From the NCBI GenBank assembly GCA_946807835.1, contig OX327704.1, positions 8,804,001 through 8,868,000 on the forward strand: a stretch of 64,000 nucleotides of DNA, written 5' to 3'. The notes beneath the pieces are model-generated. The model made no database searches. It saw only the letters and a program-made list of their open reading frames with translations, and had not been told where the DNA came from. Source of the DNA: Ailanthus altissimus. Lineage: Eukaryota > Streptophyta > Magnoliopsida > Sapindales > Simaroubaceae. The position numbers and the translations under genes were made by a program. Below are positions 34,630 through 46,079 of this stretch, piece by piece; the first letter of the stretch is position 1, and every line of letters starts with the position of its first letter.

Positions 34630-37600
34630 ATAGCCACACCCAAGTATAAGGTAGAGAAATTCAACGGTACGAATGACTTCAATCTGTGGAAGATGAAGGT
34701 TAGGGCGTTATTGGTGAGCCAAAGGCTTGGTTCGGCATTAGATGAGACTGCAGCTCCATCTAGTGATGAAGAGAAGATGCTAGAGTCATCTAGAGCAGAA
34801 GCAGAAAGAAGGGACATTCAAGAAAGAGCTCATAGCACAATCGTTCTATCATTGAGCGATGAAGTATTAAGGAAATTAGCAGGTGAGACGACGGCAATAG
34901 GTTTTTGGAGGTAGCTTGACTCTCTTTATATAAGAAAATCGTTGGCCAACAGATTACATATAAAGAAGAAGCTATATCAGCTGTCCATGTCAGAGGAGAC
35001 GTCGATGAAAGATCATATAGACGCCTTCAATAAGATCATCCTTGATCTTGAGTCTATCAATATCAAGATAGAAGATGAAGATAGAGAATTATCCTGCTTG
35101 AGTTCACTCCCCAAGAGCTATGAGAGTTTTGTTGATACGCTACTTTATGGCAGAGAGAGTTTAATGATGACTGATGTGAAATCATCATTAAACTCAAAGT
35201 TATTAGAAAAGCAGACCGAGGGCAATGCAGAAAGTCTATCTGTAAGAGGAAGCCCTCATATAGAGATGGGAAGAAAAAAGGCTCAAGGTCGAAGTCTAGG
35301 ACTCCTAGGAAATGCTATTGCTGTAAGAAAGAGGGACACTTTATAAAGGACTGTCCTGAGAAGAAAGCACAGGATAAGAAGAAAGTGGATGCTGCGCTTG
35401 CCTATGATGATAGCTATGACAGCGCAGAGACACTCGTCACTACTGATGGTATGAACTCTGAACAATAGGTTCTTGATTCTGGTTGTATTTTTCACATGTG
35501 CCCGCACAAGTCCTGGTTTACAAATTTCCAATCCATTAGTGGTGGTAAGGTCTTAATGGGTAATGACATTGCATGTCAGATGATAAAAATTGGTAGTGTT
35601 AAGCTTAGGCTGCATGATGGGCGAGTGAGAGAGTTGACAGATGTTAGGTATGTTCCTGACTTGAAGAGAAACTTGATCTCACTATGGACTTTAGACCAGA
35701 ATGGATGTTCCATCAGGATCGATTGAGGGATTTTAAGAGTTTTAAAAAGTTCCATGGTGGTGATGAGAGGAGAGAAGCGCAAAGGTGTTTATGTGCTTAA
35801 GGGTGAAGTTGTGAGCGGTTCTGCACTATTCTTTGTAGATGATGAGAGTATACAAACTAAGTTGTGGCATCTTAGATTGGCACACCTAGGCGAGAGAAAC
35901 CTAAAGGAGTTATATAGTCAAAAGGCATTTGGAGAGAATAAGTTCCAGCCCTTAGAATTTTGTAAGCATGTGTGCTAGGGAAAGCACATAGAGTGAGGTT
36001 CAATACCGGCGAGCATAAGACTAAAGGGACTCTTGACTACATACACTCGAATCTTTGGGGACCAGCTCAGACAGCTACTCGTGGTGGTGCCAGGTATTTT
36101 CTCAACTTGATTGATGACTATTCGAGGAAGCTGTGGGTCTATGTGTTGAAGAGCAAGGATTAAGCCTTTGAAGTATTCAAGACTTGGAAGATTCTTGTTG
36201 AGAATCAGACTGGCAAAAGAGTGAAGAGGTTGAAAACTGACAACGGCCTCAAATTTTACAATAGAGAGTTTGATGGATTTTGTGCCAAGCATGGGATTGC
36301 AAGGCATAGAATGGTAAGATTAACACAGCAGCAGAATGGGGTAGCTGAGAGGATGAACAGAACCTTACTTGAAAGGGTTAGATGCATGCTTACCAATGCA
36401 AAGATGTCCAAGACATTCTAGGGAGAAGCTATAGTGACTGCAGCTTACTTGATTAATAGAAGTCCCTCCTCAGCAATTGACTTCAAGACGCCAGAAGAGA
36501 AATGGTCTGCAATCCTCCAAAGTATGACCACCTCAGAATATTTGGTTGCCCTGCCTTTGTACATGTTAAGGAGGGGAAGTTGGAACCTAGAGCTATCAAA
36601 GGGGTATTCATAGGATATCCCGAAGAAGTAAAAGGATATAAGGTGTGGTGTAAAGACTTAACACCACCAAAGAGTATCATAAGCCGTGATGTGACATTCG
36701 ATAAGATGACGATGCTGAAAACCTTCCATGAAGATGAGAAGGAAGAACCTGTGACCAAGGAAGACTTAGCACCCAAGTCAATAGAAGTTGAAGTAGCGCC
36801 TGAAAATGGATCTGATATGCCCCCAGATCAACACTTCAACAAGAACACCGATGAGTTCCTCCAAGTCCACCCAAAAGAAGACTAGAACTTCTGAGTTGGA
36901 ACTTGAAGAGTACCAGCTTGCTAGAGACAGGCTAAGGAGAACGATCAACCCACCAGTCAGGTATGCACAAGCAGACTTAGTTGCTCATGCATTTAATTAT
37001 GCTTACACTCTTGAGGATGATGAGCCTAGGACATATGGTGAGGCTATGAAGAGTGAAAACAAGAAGTAATGACAGCAGGCCATGGAAGAAGAAATTTGTT
37101 CTCTTAAGAAGAACAATACCTGGAAGTTGGTGGAGAGACCTCGAAAGAAGCTAGTCGGGTGCAAGTGGATGTATAAGGTGAAGGAGGGGATACCGGGGAT
37201 TGAGCCTACAAGATTCAAGGCTAGGTTAATAGCACAAGGTTTTACTCAGAGAAAGAGAGTCAATTTTTATGAGATATTTTCTCCAGTTGTCAAGCACACA
37301 TCTATTAGGATTTTATTAGTCATGTGTGCAAACCTTAATTTACATCTAGCAAATGGATGTAAAGACAGCTTTTCTACATGGAGAGCTTGAAGAAACGATA
37401 TACATGGCACAACCGCAAGGGTTCGAGGAGCCCGGAAAAGAAGATCATGCTTGTTTGCTAAAGAAGTCATTGTACGGGTTAAAGCAATCACCTAGACAGT
37501 GGTATAGGAGATTTGATGAGTTTATGATGGCTTGTGGTTTTAGTAGGAGCAAGTATGACGGATGCGTGTACTTCAAGAACATGAGTTGTGGGATGATGTA

Positions 37601-38583
37601 TTTGCTTCTATATGTCGATTATATGTTGATCTCATGCAAGAACATAGAAGAAATACAAAAGCTCAAGAAGCAGTTGAGTGGCAAGTTTGAAATGAAGGAT
37701 TTGGGAGCAGCGAAGAGAATTTTGGGTATGGATATTGAGGGAAAAAAGAGATGTTATCTTCTTGTCCCAACAGCGATATATAGTCAAAATTTTGGAGAAG
37801 TTTGGTATGTCAAACACGAAGACTGTCTCTACTCATTTGGCCATGCATTTCAGACTTTCAGCAGCACAGTCGCCGACATCCGATGAGGAGAAACTGTAGA
37901 TGATCAAAGTACCGTATGCAAGCGTTGTGGTGAGCATTATGTATGCAATGGTTTGCACAAGACCAGACATAGCACAGGCTGTAAGTATGGTGAGTAGATA
38001 CATGGCGAATCCGAGAAAAAATCACTGGCTTGCAGTAAAGTGAATTCTGAGATATCTCAAGGGAACGTCGAATCACGGGTTAGTGTATAAGAGGGATGAG
38101 GACAACAATGAAATGGTAAGAGGGTACGTAGACTCAGATTATGCAGGTGATCTTGATAAGAGAAGATTGTTAACGGGCTACGTATTCACAGTGTTTGGGT
38201 GTAGTGTGTGTTGGAGATCAGTCCTACAATATGTGGTTGCTCTATCTACCACAGAGGCAGAGTACATAGCTATTGGAGAAGCTATCAAAGAAGCCGTGTG
38301 GTTAAAAGGCATATGCACGGAGGTATTGGCTAGTGAAGATGTGAACACCAGTGTGTATTGTGATAACCAAAATGCCATACACCTAAGCAAGCATCAAGTG
38401 TTCCACGAGAGGTCGAAACACATTGATGTGAGGCTCCATTACATTCGTGAGATTGTCCAAAATGGTGAAGTTAGTCTAACAAAGATAGCGTCATCTAAAA
38501 AGCCTGCTGATATGTTGACTAAGCCACTACCCTCGGTTAAGTTCGTCTTATACAAGAACTTAACCGGAGTCACTACTTTGTAA
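34630..38583 (+). pseudogene. gag-pol of the Tork-type copia element (broken)
   Basis: Domain order by position: Gag 34630-35300; zinc knuckle CYCC..GHFIKDC at about 35308-35350; aspartic protease with the DSG motif at 35475-35483; GAG-pre-integrase (LWHLRLAHLG) near 35865; integrase core 36030-36470; reverse transcriptase 37085-37790; RNase H 38090-38540, ending LTKPLPSVKF. The expected start codon reads ATA at 34630-34632. In-frame stops include 34912-34914, 35466-35468, 35724-35726, 36161-36163, 36419-36421 and 37067-37069. Frameshifts lie near 35280, 36500, 36870, 37350 and 37790. The first integrase catalytic Asp is Asn (codon 36050-36052, HSNLWGP). The reverse transcriptase YVDD box reads YVDY (last codon 37620-37622). 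RNase H acidic residues look intact. The copy cannot make a working polyprotein. Confidence 0.93.
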
Positions 38584-38652
38584 AGGTGACTGAAGATGCG
38601 AAAATGAGAGATCGAGTTACTTTGTGGATGATTTTGAATCAAGGAGGGGATT

Positions 38653-39327
38653 TATAAGAATATTGATTAAAAATCATCGAAATATGATTTGGGGTACAAG
38701 CCAAGTGCGCACGGATCGAAGACAGACGCGAAAAGAGGCAAAAAACGAAGAAGGGCGACGAGAGCCCAGAACAGAACTTGAGCGCCACAGCGCCAGGATG
38801 CCAGCGCCGTAGCGCTAAGCAGAAAACGCACCAGCGCCGTGGCGACGAGAGCCCAGCGCCGCGGCGCTGGAGACGGGAACAGTGTCCCGAAATTAGAAAA
38901 CTTCCTAATTTCGTATCCCACTTGCTCTAGGACTCCCTAATACGACTCCCACACGTATAGGGTAAACCTAGGACGTCCTAAAGCCTATATAAAGGCTATC
39001 AATTGGCTTGTAAATATAATCTTGACAATATTTGTGATAAACAAGAAATCTTAGTGGTTCTTTGTGAGAGAAAATTTCTAGAGTGAAAAAAAGAGTTTTC
39101 TTTGTGATCTTTCTTATAAAAGGCATACTTTGTGAGTGCCTTGAGATTCATAACAAGAGAAGAGTATGATCTTGATCCACCGTAGACGTAGACAAGTTGC
39201 CGAACCACATAATTCTTTGTGTGTTCTTTTTCTACCATTTTCTCTATTTATTTCTTAATAACTTATTCTGCATTATTATATTGCTTAGGTAAATTGTTCT
39301 GCTTGTTTATATGCTTCCGCTTCAACA
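38653..39327 (+). repeat. 3' LTR of the Tork-type element
   Basis: 675 bp, starting TATAAGAA (the terminal TG has become TA) and ending TTCAACA. A purine tract AAGGAGGGGA immediately upstream (38641-38650) is the likely plus-strand primer. The TATA box is at 38996-39003 and the GC cassette at 38780-38875. Confidence 0.92.
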
Positions 39328-39332
39328 CATAG

Positions 39333-40287
39333 CTTTATCTTATCCAATTATTGCAAAAAATGGTTGACTCTGTGTTTATCAGTAACTTTTGGCAGGAATT
39401 CTTCAAGTTATCAAGAACGTAGCTGAAGATGCTCTCTGCCTACCACCCACAGATAGATGGACAGTCGAATGTTGTCTACAGAAGCTTGGAACAATACTTT
39501 CGCTACTTGTCCACCAACAACAGCATAAATGGAGTTCTCTTCTCCCATGGGCCAAATTCTGGTACAATATGCCTATCACTAATCCACCGGCTTCTACCTC
39601 CAATTATTCCTCACCGCTAGGTGAAAAAATCTCTAGGTCATGAAGTGGATCAAAATCTCACTTAACGAGATGTCTTACGTCAATTGAAGGAAAGTTTGCA
39701 TGCGGCTAGTAACTGAATGAAACAGGTAGTTAATTCGAAGTAGCACAACATTGAATTCCAAGAAAGGGACTTGGTTTTCCTAAATCTACATTCGTATCGG
39801 CAGCAAACAGCTTTTAATCAGGCGTATCAAAAATTGGCAGTCAATTTTATAGGCAGTATCCAATTAAGAAGCGTGTGGGCAAAGTGGCTTATGAACTCAA
39901 GCATTCATATTCACCCATTTTCCATGTCTCTTTACTTAAAAAGAAGTTGGGTAAGTTATGTACAACCAGTAACAACTTGCCACTTATGACTGATGAAAGA
40001 GAAATTATTATGTAGCCGAAAGCCATACTGGAAACTCGTTAGGTGAAGAAAGGGTCAAGGTTTATTGAGGAGTGTCTGGTCAAATGGCGGAGACTGCCTG
40101 CTGAGGATGCCAAAATACTAACACGTAGCGGGATAGGTTCCAGATCCTGGTTCTTGAGGACAAGGATCCTGTGAAAGACAAGAGTATTGATAAACCACGA
40201 CGATCCCAACATGTTCTTGTGAAGAATCATAAGTACGTGGAGATCGTGTCGTGTAGAGGCACGCATGGAGCTGTTGACATGGTCTAA
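39333..40287 (+). pseudogene. Chromovirus integrase C-terminal half with chromodomain-like tail
   Basis: Continues the frame interrupted at 33908: FWQEFFKLSRT near 39390, then LSAYHPQIDGQS at 39431, a DLVFLNLHSYRQQTAF block at 39768, then a HPFSMSL-like segment at about 39930 where HPVFHVSLLKK is expected. The tail at 40010-40110 (AILETR, VKKGSRFIEECLVKWRRLPAEDA) has the V..IL..R....F.V.W plan of a chromodomain. Such domains direct insertion to particular chromatin. The reading frame stays open from 40186 to the TAA at 40285-40287, so its last 33 or so codons lie inside the 3' LTR. Stops and frameshifts are frequent upstream. Confidence 0.8.
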
Positions 40288-40567
40288 GTTACAATGTTAA
40301 TCTACTTTATTACATCGTGTTTTTACTTTAGGATGTGATCCAAGTTGCATTGTCAATTTACTTTATTGCATTATCAATTTATTTTATTACATTATCTTTT
40401 TTACTTTAGGATGTAGTCCAAGTTTATGCCGGTAAATTTAGGAAAGTTGTTAGTCGTTGTCTATTTAAACTCAGTTGAGTGCATTAATGAAGTGTTCTTC
40501 TGTTCAAACTATTATGGTTCATTCTCACCCAAACAGAATTCTGTTTTCTGCAAAATTGTAATTATCA
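40188..40567 (+). repeat. 3' LTR of the chromovirus
   Basis: About 380 bp, TGATAAACC to ATTATCA. It aligns with 29890-30248 across its length apart from gaps and a more diverged last 40 bases. The edge at 40567 is supported by the AGTCG duplication and by resumption of the lectin kinase frame. Confidence 0.78.
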
Positions 40568-41675
40568 AGTCGCAAGCAATTGATTTGAGACATCAAGCAG
40601 GGAGAGCCATATATTCTTCTCCTGTTCGCCTGCATAATCCTGTTAAAACTCATCCTTCTTTTGAAATCACCTTTTCTTTTCAATTCAGCAATGGCCTAAC
40701 TTTTATTATTGTTCCGGATGAGTTCACCGTTGGAAGACCAGGTCCATGGCTAGGCATGCTCAATGATGCCTGCATAGATGATTAAAATGCTTTTGCTGTC
40801 GAGTTTGACACTCATAATAATCCCGAATTTGGAGATCCTAATGATAAGCATGTGGGCATAAATTTGGGGAGCATGGTTTCCACATAAGTTCATCAATGCT
40901 TCTGATGTTGGAATTTTTCTGAAGGATGGTTCTGTTCACCGAGCTTGGATTGCATATGACAGTTACTGCAGATGGATTGATGTAGGCCCAGGATTACCCT
41001 TTAAAATCCATCTTCTCTGGTCCCTTAGATATCTCTCCATTTCTGAATGGGGATGTGTTTGTAGGATTCTCAGCTTCTACAAGCAGTATGACCCAAATCC
41101 ACAACGTACTCTCATGATACTTCTCGTCTACAAACCGAGCTTCTCTTCGCATTCCATCAGCAGAAACCTGTGAGAATAAGATCATGCTCCAGAATGCTAG
41201 TAATCAGCAAGTTCAGAAGAAGTCCAACTCTGAACCACCCCATGGTTTCTTGATATTCATTTCTGTTGCTGTGCTATCTCTTGGTGTTTTTCTGGCTATG
41301 TACTACTGTATTAGCAGATGTCAAAGGAAAATTAAGTTGAAGTCTATTGAATTATCAGAGAAAATGCAGAGACCAAGGCCACCTAACTAGCCTCGCCGCT
41401 TCACAATCTCTAAAATTTCTGCAGCAGCAACCAGGGGATTCAGTTAGTTAGAAACACTGGGTAGTGCTTACAGAGGTGTTTACTATAGAGGCAAATGGTT
41501 GCCAAGTTGCTGTTAACCGATTTTCTGTATAGTTTTTGAGCTCACAGCGGGAATTACAAAGGCGCCGTTTACTCAAGCAAATTGGTGCAATTAGTCGCGT
41601 TCGCCACCCCAATTTGGTTCCCATCAGAGGATGGTGTTATGATAATAATAATCGCCAAACTGTGTATTCCTAAAT
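40568..41675 (+). pseudogene. L-type lectin receptor kinase relic, 3' part
   Basis: Legume-lectin segment: QAIDLRHQAGRAIYSSPVRL, FSFQFSNGLTFIIVPDE, then AFAVEFDTHNNPEFGDPNDK and VGINLGS (40575-40885), the core of the carbohydrate-binding fold including the metal/sugar loop region. A transmembrane helix follows at 41240-41310 (GFLIFISVAVLSLGVFLAMYY), with a basic stop-transfer sequence. The kinase starts with ATRGF..LETLGSG-like and CQVAVNRFSV pieces, where the invariant lysine of the VAVK motif reads Asn, and ends after VRHPNLVPIRGWCYDNNN at about 41660. The rest of the kinase is missing. Stops and frameshifts occur throughout. Intact members are plasma-membrane receptors that sense extracellular signals. 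A chromovirus separates this from the 5' part. Confidence 0.88.
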
Positions 41676-42431
41676 GTTGCAAGGGCGTTTCCACACCGAA
41701 ACTTGAATCGTGTAACAAAAAATCGATTATACCACACAAAGCTCAATTGTAGAATGACTGAAAAAATCAATAAAAAGGAATTTTGCAATTTTTTTCCCTT
41801 TTAACACTCGCAAGTGATAATGGGTTGACTGATATTCCAACAACCTGAAATTCCAAAAGCCAATTTACAGATTTAGAAAAGCCTCCTTTACCATATTCAA
41901 GAGCGAAAAAACCTCACTGCAAAACATTTACATGTAACCTAAAAGCTTGAATAAAACTAACCACCAAACAACATCAAAGTAATCCAATATTTTTATGATA
42001 TTAGTGAAAAATGCCAATGCACTTCTAATATTTGTATTTGTATTATATTCTCAAAAGTTGCTTTGATAAAGAATGAAATGGCTACAGGACTCGTGAGATT
42101 TCTCCAGATTTGAACCCATTCAAGTCTAGCTTAAACTAAGATAATATAGTCATTACCAACACTGGCATAGTTCAATCCACCCCCACAAGCAAACAGCAAA
42201 CAATCCAACACCACCCAGAAATTAAACTACAAGATTTGGGTAAAAATAAAGGCAACTATATGTTGGTAAACATCCAAATTACTTCCATAACACAAAATTG
42301 TAAATCCAATTCAAACAAACTAATCAAAGTTGTCTGCATAAACTTGACCATAACAATTGATGAACTAGCCAAGTTCATTTGAAGATAAACTAATCCAAAA
42401 GCTAGAACAAGCAAAAGTATTACTTCATCTA
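41676..42431. other. Intergenic; includes probable RPL9 3' UTR
   Basis: No coding signal. Sequence just below 42432 should contain the transcribed 3' UTR of the minus-strand RPL9 gene. Confidence 0.4.
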
Positions 42432-43492
42432 TCAATCTTCTCCAACAATAGTTCCCTTCTCACTGACATAGATACCATCCAAAAATTTCCGGATGTCCTT
42501 GTTCTTGACATGGCATTTCTGTTCAAGCAAACAAAGAGTACAACCTCAGCACTCAGCCAAGTGAAACTAAGCAATACAAATGGGTACATTTCTATTCATA
42601 TGTATACCAAAAGATTAAATGAGAAACAATACCTGGTTAATCAGAGCACAAGACCTTGAAACCAGCTCAATGTCATTTCCGTCCAAAATAAGCTCGTCCT
42701 TTACTTTTTCAGACCTCAGAACAGTGACTCCCTCAAGCATATCCACTTTTCTCACCTAAACCAAACAACAAACACAGAAGTTAATCTAATACCTTCTTTG
42801 TTAATAGTCAAAGACTACAAACAACAAAATAAGAAATATTCAAATAGCAATTTTTCGGTAACACTCAACCACTCACTCACTTCTGAGAAGCGAATTGTTG
42901 TTTCACTAAACCAGTATGACATAACATAATAATTAATAGTCTCTGCTATAATATTATCTCCATCAATTTTTCAATGACAATAAACTAGCAATGATGTTCA
43001 AGAATCAATTGTCAGTTCATTAAGTTTACAACGAAGATTTAAAGAGACCCACTTAAACAAACTTGTATAAATCTATAGTCACGTTAAATAAACAAAGTTT
43101 CGGGAAATAAGAAAAACCTTTTTCTCGCCAAGGAAGTTGCGGATCTCAATGGACTGGTTACCATTGGTAATAGAAGCATTGATGGGGAAATGGGCATAGA
43201 CAAAACGCATCTTATAACGGTAGCCCTTGGTGACGCCAGTGATGAGATTCTCGACGTGGCTGAGAGCAGTCCTAATAGCGGCGCTGGTCTTGCGAGAACC
43301 AAACCAAGCGTCGATCTTGAGCTTTCTTTTCCCGGTGGCTTCATCGGTCATGAGATGGAAATCCAGATTAAGGTGCTTAAAGTCACGGCTAAGCTTTCCT
43401 CTGGGACCTTCCACCTCTATGATTTTGGCGTTCACTTTGATCTTTACCCCATCTGGGATGTCCATTGTCTCGGATGATAATATTGTCTTCAT
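42432..43492 (-). CDS. RPL9: 60S ribosomal protein L9 (uL6 family), 3 exons
   Basis: Exons (complement): 43492-43118, 42755-42633, 42518-42432, with GT-AG introns in phase 0, giving 194 aa, the usual plant length. It starts [20 protein letters not shown] and carries the two L6 folds (about residues 12-85 and 97-175) with the family blocks [51 protein letters not shown] and [10 protein letters not shown]. The last exon reads [20 protein letters not shown] and ends GED. uL6 is a component of the cytosolic large ribosomal subunit, near the GTPase-associated centre. The start is the first ATG and matches the family N terminus. No defects were seen. Plants usually carry several RPL9 genes, so the exact paralogue is unknown. 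The gene abuts the lectin kinase relic on one side and a hAT element on the other. Confidence 0.97.
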
Positions 43493-43540
43493 TTTTCTTT
43501 TTCTCTTTCACTTTCGCCGAGACTCAATGGCACTGCCAAA

Positions 43541-43676
43541 AAACCCTAATAAACTACATGCCTTTTTATATAAATAATCGAATGCCGTTAACTTTGGGTC
43601 GTGCCCTAATATCAACTTGGGTCCAAGCCCAACAATTTTCTTTTGACTCAGAAGTTGGACAACTTTGTTCGGCCCA
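43541..43676 (-). promoter_or_regulatory. RPL9 promoter: telo-box, TATA box and two site II elements
   Basis: Upstream of the start codon are AAACCCTAA (telo-box, 43541-43549), a TATA box reading TATATAAA on the minus strand (about 43566-43573), and TGGGCT (43626-43631) and TGGGCC (43671-43676), both read on the minus strand. Telo-box plus site II is the known signature of plant ribosomal-protein gene promoters, linked to TCP-factor control in dividing cells. The telo-box is downstream of the TATA box, in the presumed leader. Confidence 0.75.
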
Positions 43677-44010
43677 TCTTTGTAATTAATAAGCTCAATT
43701 TTCACTAACAAATTAATTCAGATCTTCTAATCCAAAACTTAATATCAGTTTTATTAATTATTGCACTTTTAATTCATATTTTATTTACAAACAAATACAT
43801 TGTTTTAACATTCTTAATCAATTATTTATTCCTTTCAAAGAAAACAAATTATTTATATATTGAGCATAAAATTAATTATTAAACAATTTATTTATAGTTA
43901 TAGATTTAAAAAATGGGGATCTTTGACTTAAAAATTTAACTTAAATACTAACACAAATAACACCACAATGGAGAGAATGAACGAGCTTGAACAACAATAA
44001 TGTAAAAAGT

Positions 44011-44275
44011 AGGGGTGGGCATTTTCGGGTTCGGGTTGAGTTTGAAAATTCTCGAACCCTACCCGAACCCAATCGGGACGGTAAAATGTGTTCCGTTCGG
44101 GATACATTTTAGGTTAGGTCGGGTCGGAAATTTCTATTTTTTTTCTTAAATTATTTTGAAATGGTGCCGTTTTAATTCTGGATTGGTCGGTTCGGGATTT
44201 TTTGAGTTGGGTTCGGGACGAGATGGGACGGTTCGGGACTTTCTAAGTCGGTTCGGGACGAGTCGGGTTGGGTCG
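44011..44275. repeat. Left hAT terminus and subterminal repeat array
   Basis: Terminal inverted repeat AGGGGTGGGCA followed by at least eight GGTTCGGG or GGTCGGG-type words in both spacings and orientations. The mirror-image zone is at 50080-50314. Confidence 0.8.
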
Positions 44276-46079
44276 AAAATTTGTTAATGTTAAATTCAAA
44301 TTGAAGTATTCTAAATTCAATAATTATTATAATATTTAACAAATTTGTTAATATTATTATTCTAAATTCAATGTGAATATAAATTACGTAAAATAGAAAT
44401 ATTATAATTTAATTAATTTAAAAATTAATTCGTTTCAATTAAAATTCAATGACGTAAAATATTATTATTGTCATTTTGAGATCGATTCATTCCAAATCCA
44501 ATTACTTAAAATATTGTCATTTTAAATTCAATTTTAAGTTGAAATAAGTTAAATATTTTAATTTAAAATGTTAATTCTATTTCATTTACGTTAAGTATCA
44601 TGGATTTGAATTGTGTTAAATGTTATTATTTAAAATTAAATTACGTGAAATATTATAATTTGATTACTTTTAAAATCGATTCGTTTCAAATTTCAATTCC
44701 AAATCTAATTGTTTAAAATATTGTCATTTTGAATTCAATTTTCAACTGAAATACTTTAAATATAATAAGTTGAAACTTATAATATTATTTTAATTACGTT
44801 AAATATCATCATTTTTTTCACGGGCAGAAAGTTAAAGGAACTTCAATTAATCAATTTCAACCCCACGTTGACTTGTGTAATCAATATTAACTTACTCAAA
44901 AAATACATATATATGTATATAAAAGAGGGTGAGATTCTCTTAAAATCAATTTTTGACTTTAAATTTTATTTATTAATTTTATGTAATTCAATAAAATAAA
45001 TTAACAAATATAGATTTAACATCAAAAGTAACATTTATTATTATTGTAAATTTTCTACTATCATATTTCATTAAATCAATGTGCGTATATATATAGATAG
45101 ACAGATAAATAATTTAATGAGTGACATAACTCACCATATGAAGAGCTCTTATACATATATAAAATTATATGATATATTATAAATTATACTGAAATTATAA
45201 ATTAATTAAATAATACTACATAATAATATTGCTAAAATTATCTGCATAGCGATAAGCCAATTTATATATAACAAACTTACAATATTTATTAGAAATATGA
45301 AAGCAGAATTTGGTAGTTGGACTTACAAATTAAACCACCTGAACACTCGTATGAAAGCATTGTAATTCTATTTAATTTATGCATCTCTTACCTACTTTGT
45401 GATAAGATTATTTAGCGTACTTAATTGAATCTAATTGCATAAAATGTTATCATTTTTATTTTTGAATCTAATTTTCAATTGAAATACATTTATTTATAAG
45501 AAAATTTTGACAGAATCTCTCCTTATTTTTTTATATTCCATTGATTAAATATAATAACTTGCTAAATTCACATTTAGATATCATAACCAACTACAATACA
45601 ACATAATAATTAACAACATTTTAGAAAGCAGTACAAATCAAATAAAAGATTAAGTCCAAAATTTAATAATTTATGAAGCATTAATCCTTGGCCGATGAAT
45701 CATCAACTTACAAACAAAATAAAACAAAATCAGGAGTGAAAACAGTAATTAAACTTACAACTTAACAATAACATGTTTTTGGCATGCATAAACCATATGC
45801 ACACTTTAACAAATGAAAGTGAAAATAGTAGTTAAACTCCAAAATTCATCGAGGAACCTCCACATAAAAAAGATATCTCCAAACATACCACGAGTAAATA
45901 TGAATAATATGATTTATTATTGATGTAGTGCCGATGCTCGTGGATACTCTTGCATCGACAAATGAGCAAACTCTATACAAAAAAAAAACAAGTAAAAATG
46001 TACACACATAAGTATAAATATTTAAATTTTATTATAGTAATTCACATTATTTTACCTGTTTTTAGTTGGTCATAATATT

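Larger units (their letters stand above)
33909..39332 (+). mobile_element. Complete Tork-type Ty1/copia element, CATAG target duplication
   Basis: The element is 33914-39327 (5414 bp), flanked by perfect CATAG duplications (33909-33913 and 39328-39332), and sits in the integrase region of the chromovirus. Both LTRs, the primer-binding site (34601-34612), gag-pol in copia order (integrase before reverse transcriptase) and a purine-rich tract before the 3' LTR are all present. By hand count the LTRs are about 91 % identical, with one 9-base gap, so the insertion is old but younger than its host elements. The protein resembles the TNT1-94/Tork group. Multiple stops and lost catalytic residues make it non-functional on its own. 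Confidence 0.93.
29885..40572 (+). mobile_element. Ty3/gypsy chromovirus inserted in the lectin kinase, AGTTG/AGTCG target duplication
   Basis: The element runs 29890-40567. Its LTRs start TGATAA and end ATCA. It is flanked by AGTTG (29885-29889) and AGTCG (40568-40572), a duplication with one later change. Removing two nested insertions (31033-32970 and 33914-39327, each with its duplicated 5 bp) leaves about 3.3 kb: 5' LTR, start of gag, then a deletion into reverse transcriptase, RNase H, integrase, a chromodomain-like tail and 3' LTR. The chromodomain-like tail and pol order are diagnostic of chromoviruses. The insertion joins the two halves of a lectin kinase frame, which confirms the boundaries. 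Confidence 0.88.

Noticed and set aside
43190..43577. Plus-strand open frames of 95 and 116 aa opposite RPL9 exon 1
   Set aside because: They are antisense shadows of a conserved ribosomal-protein exon.
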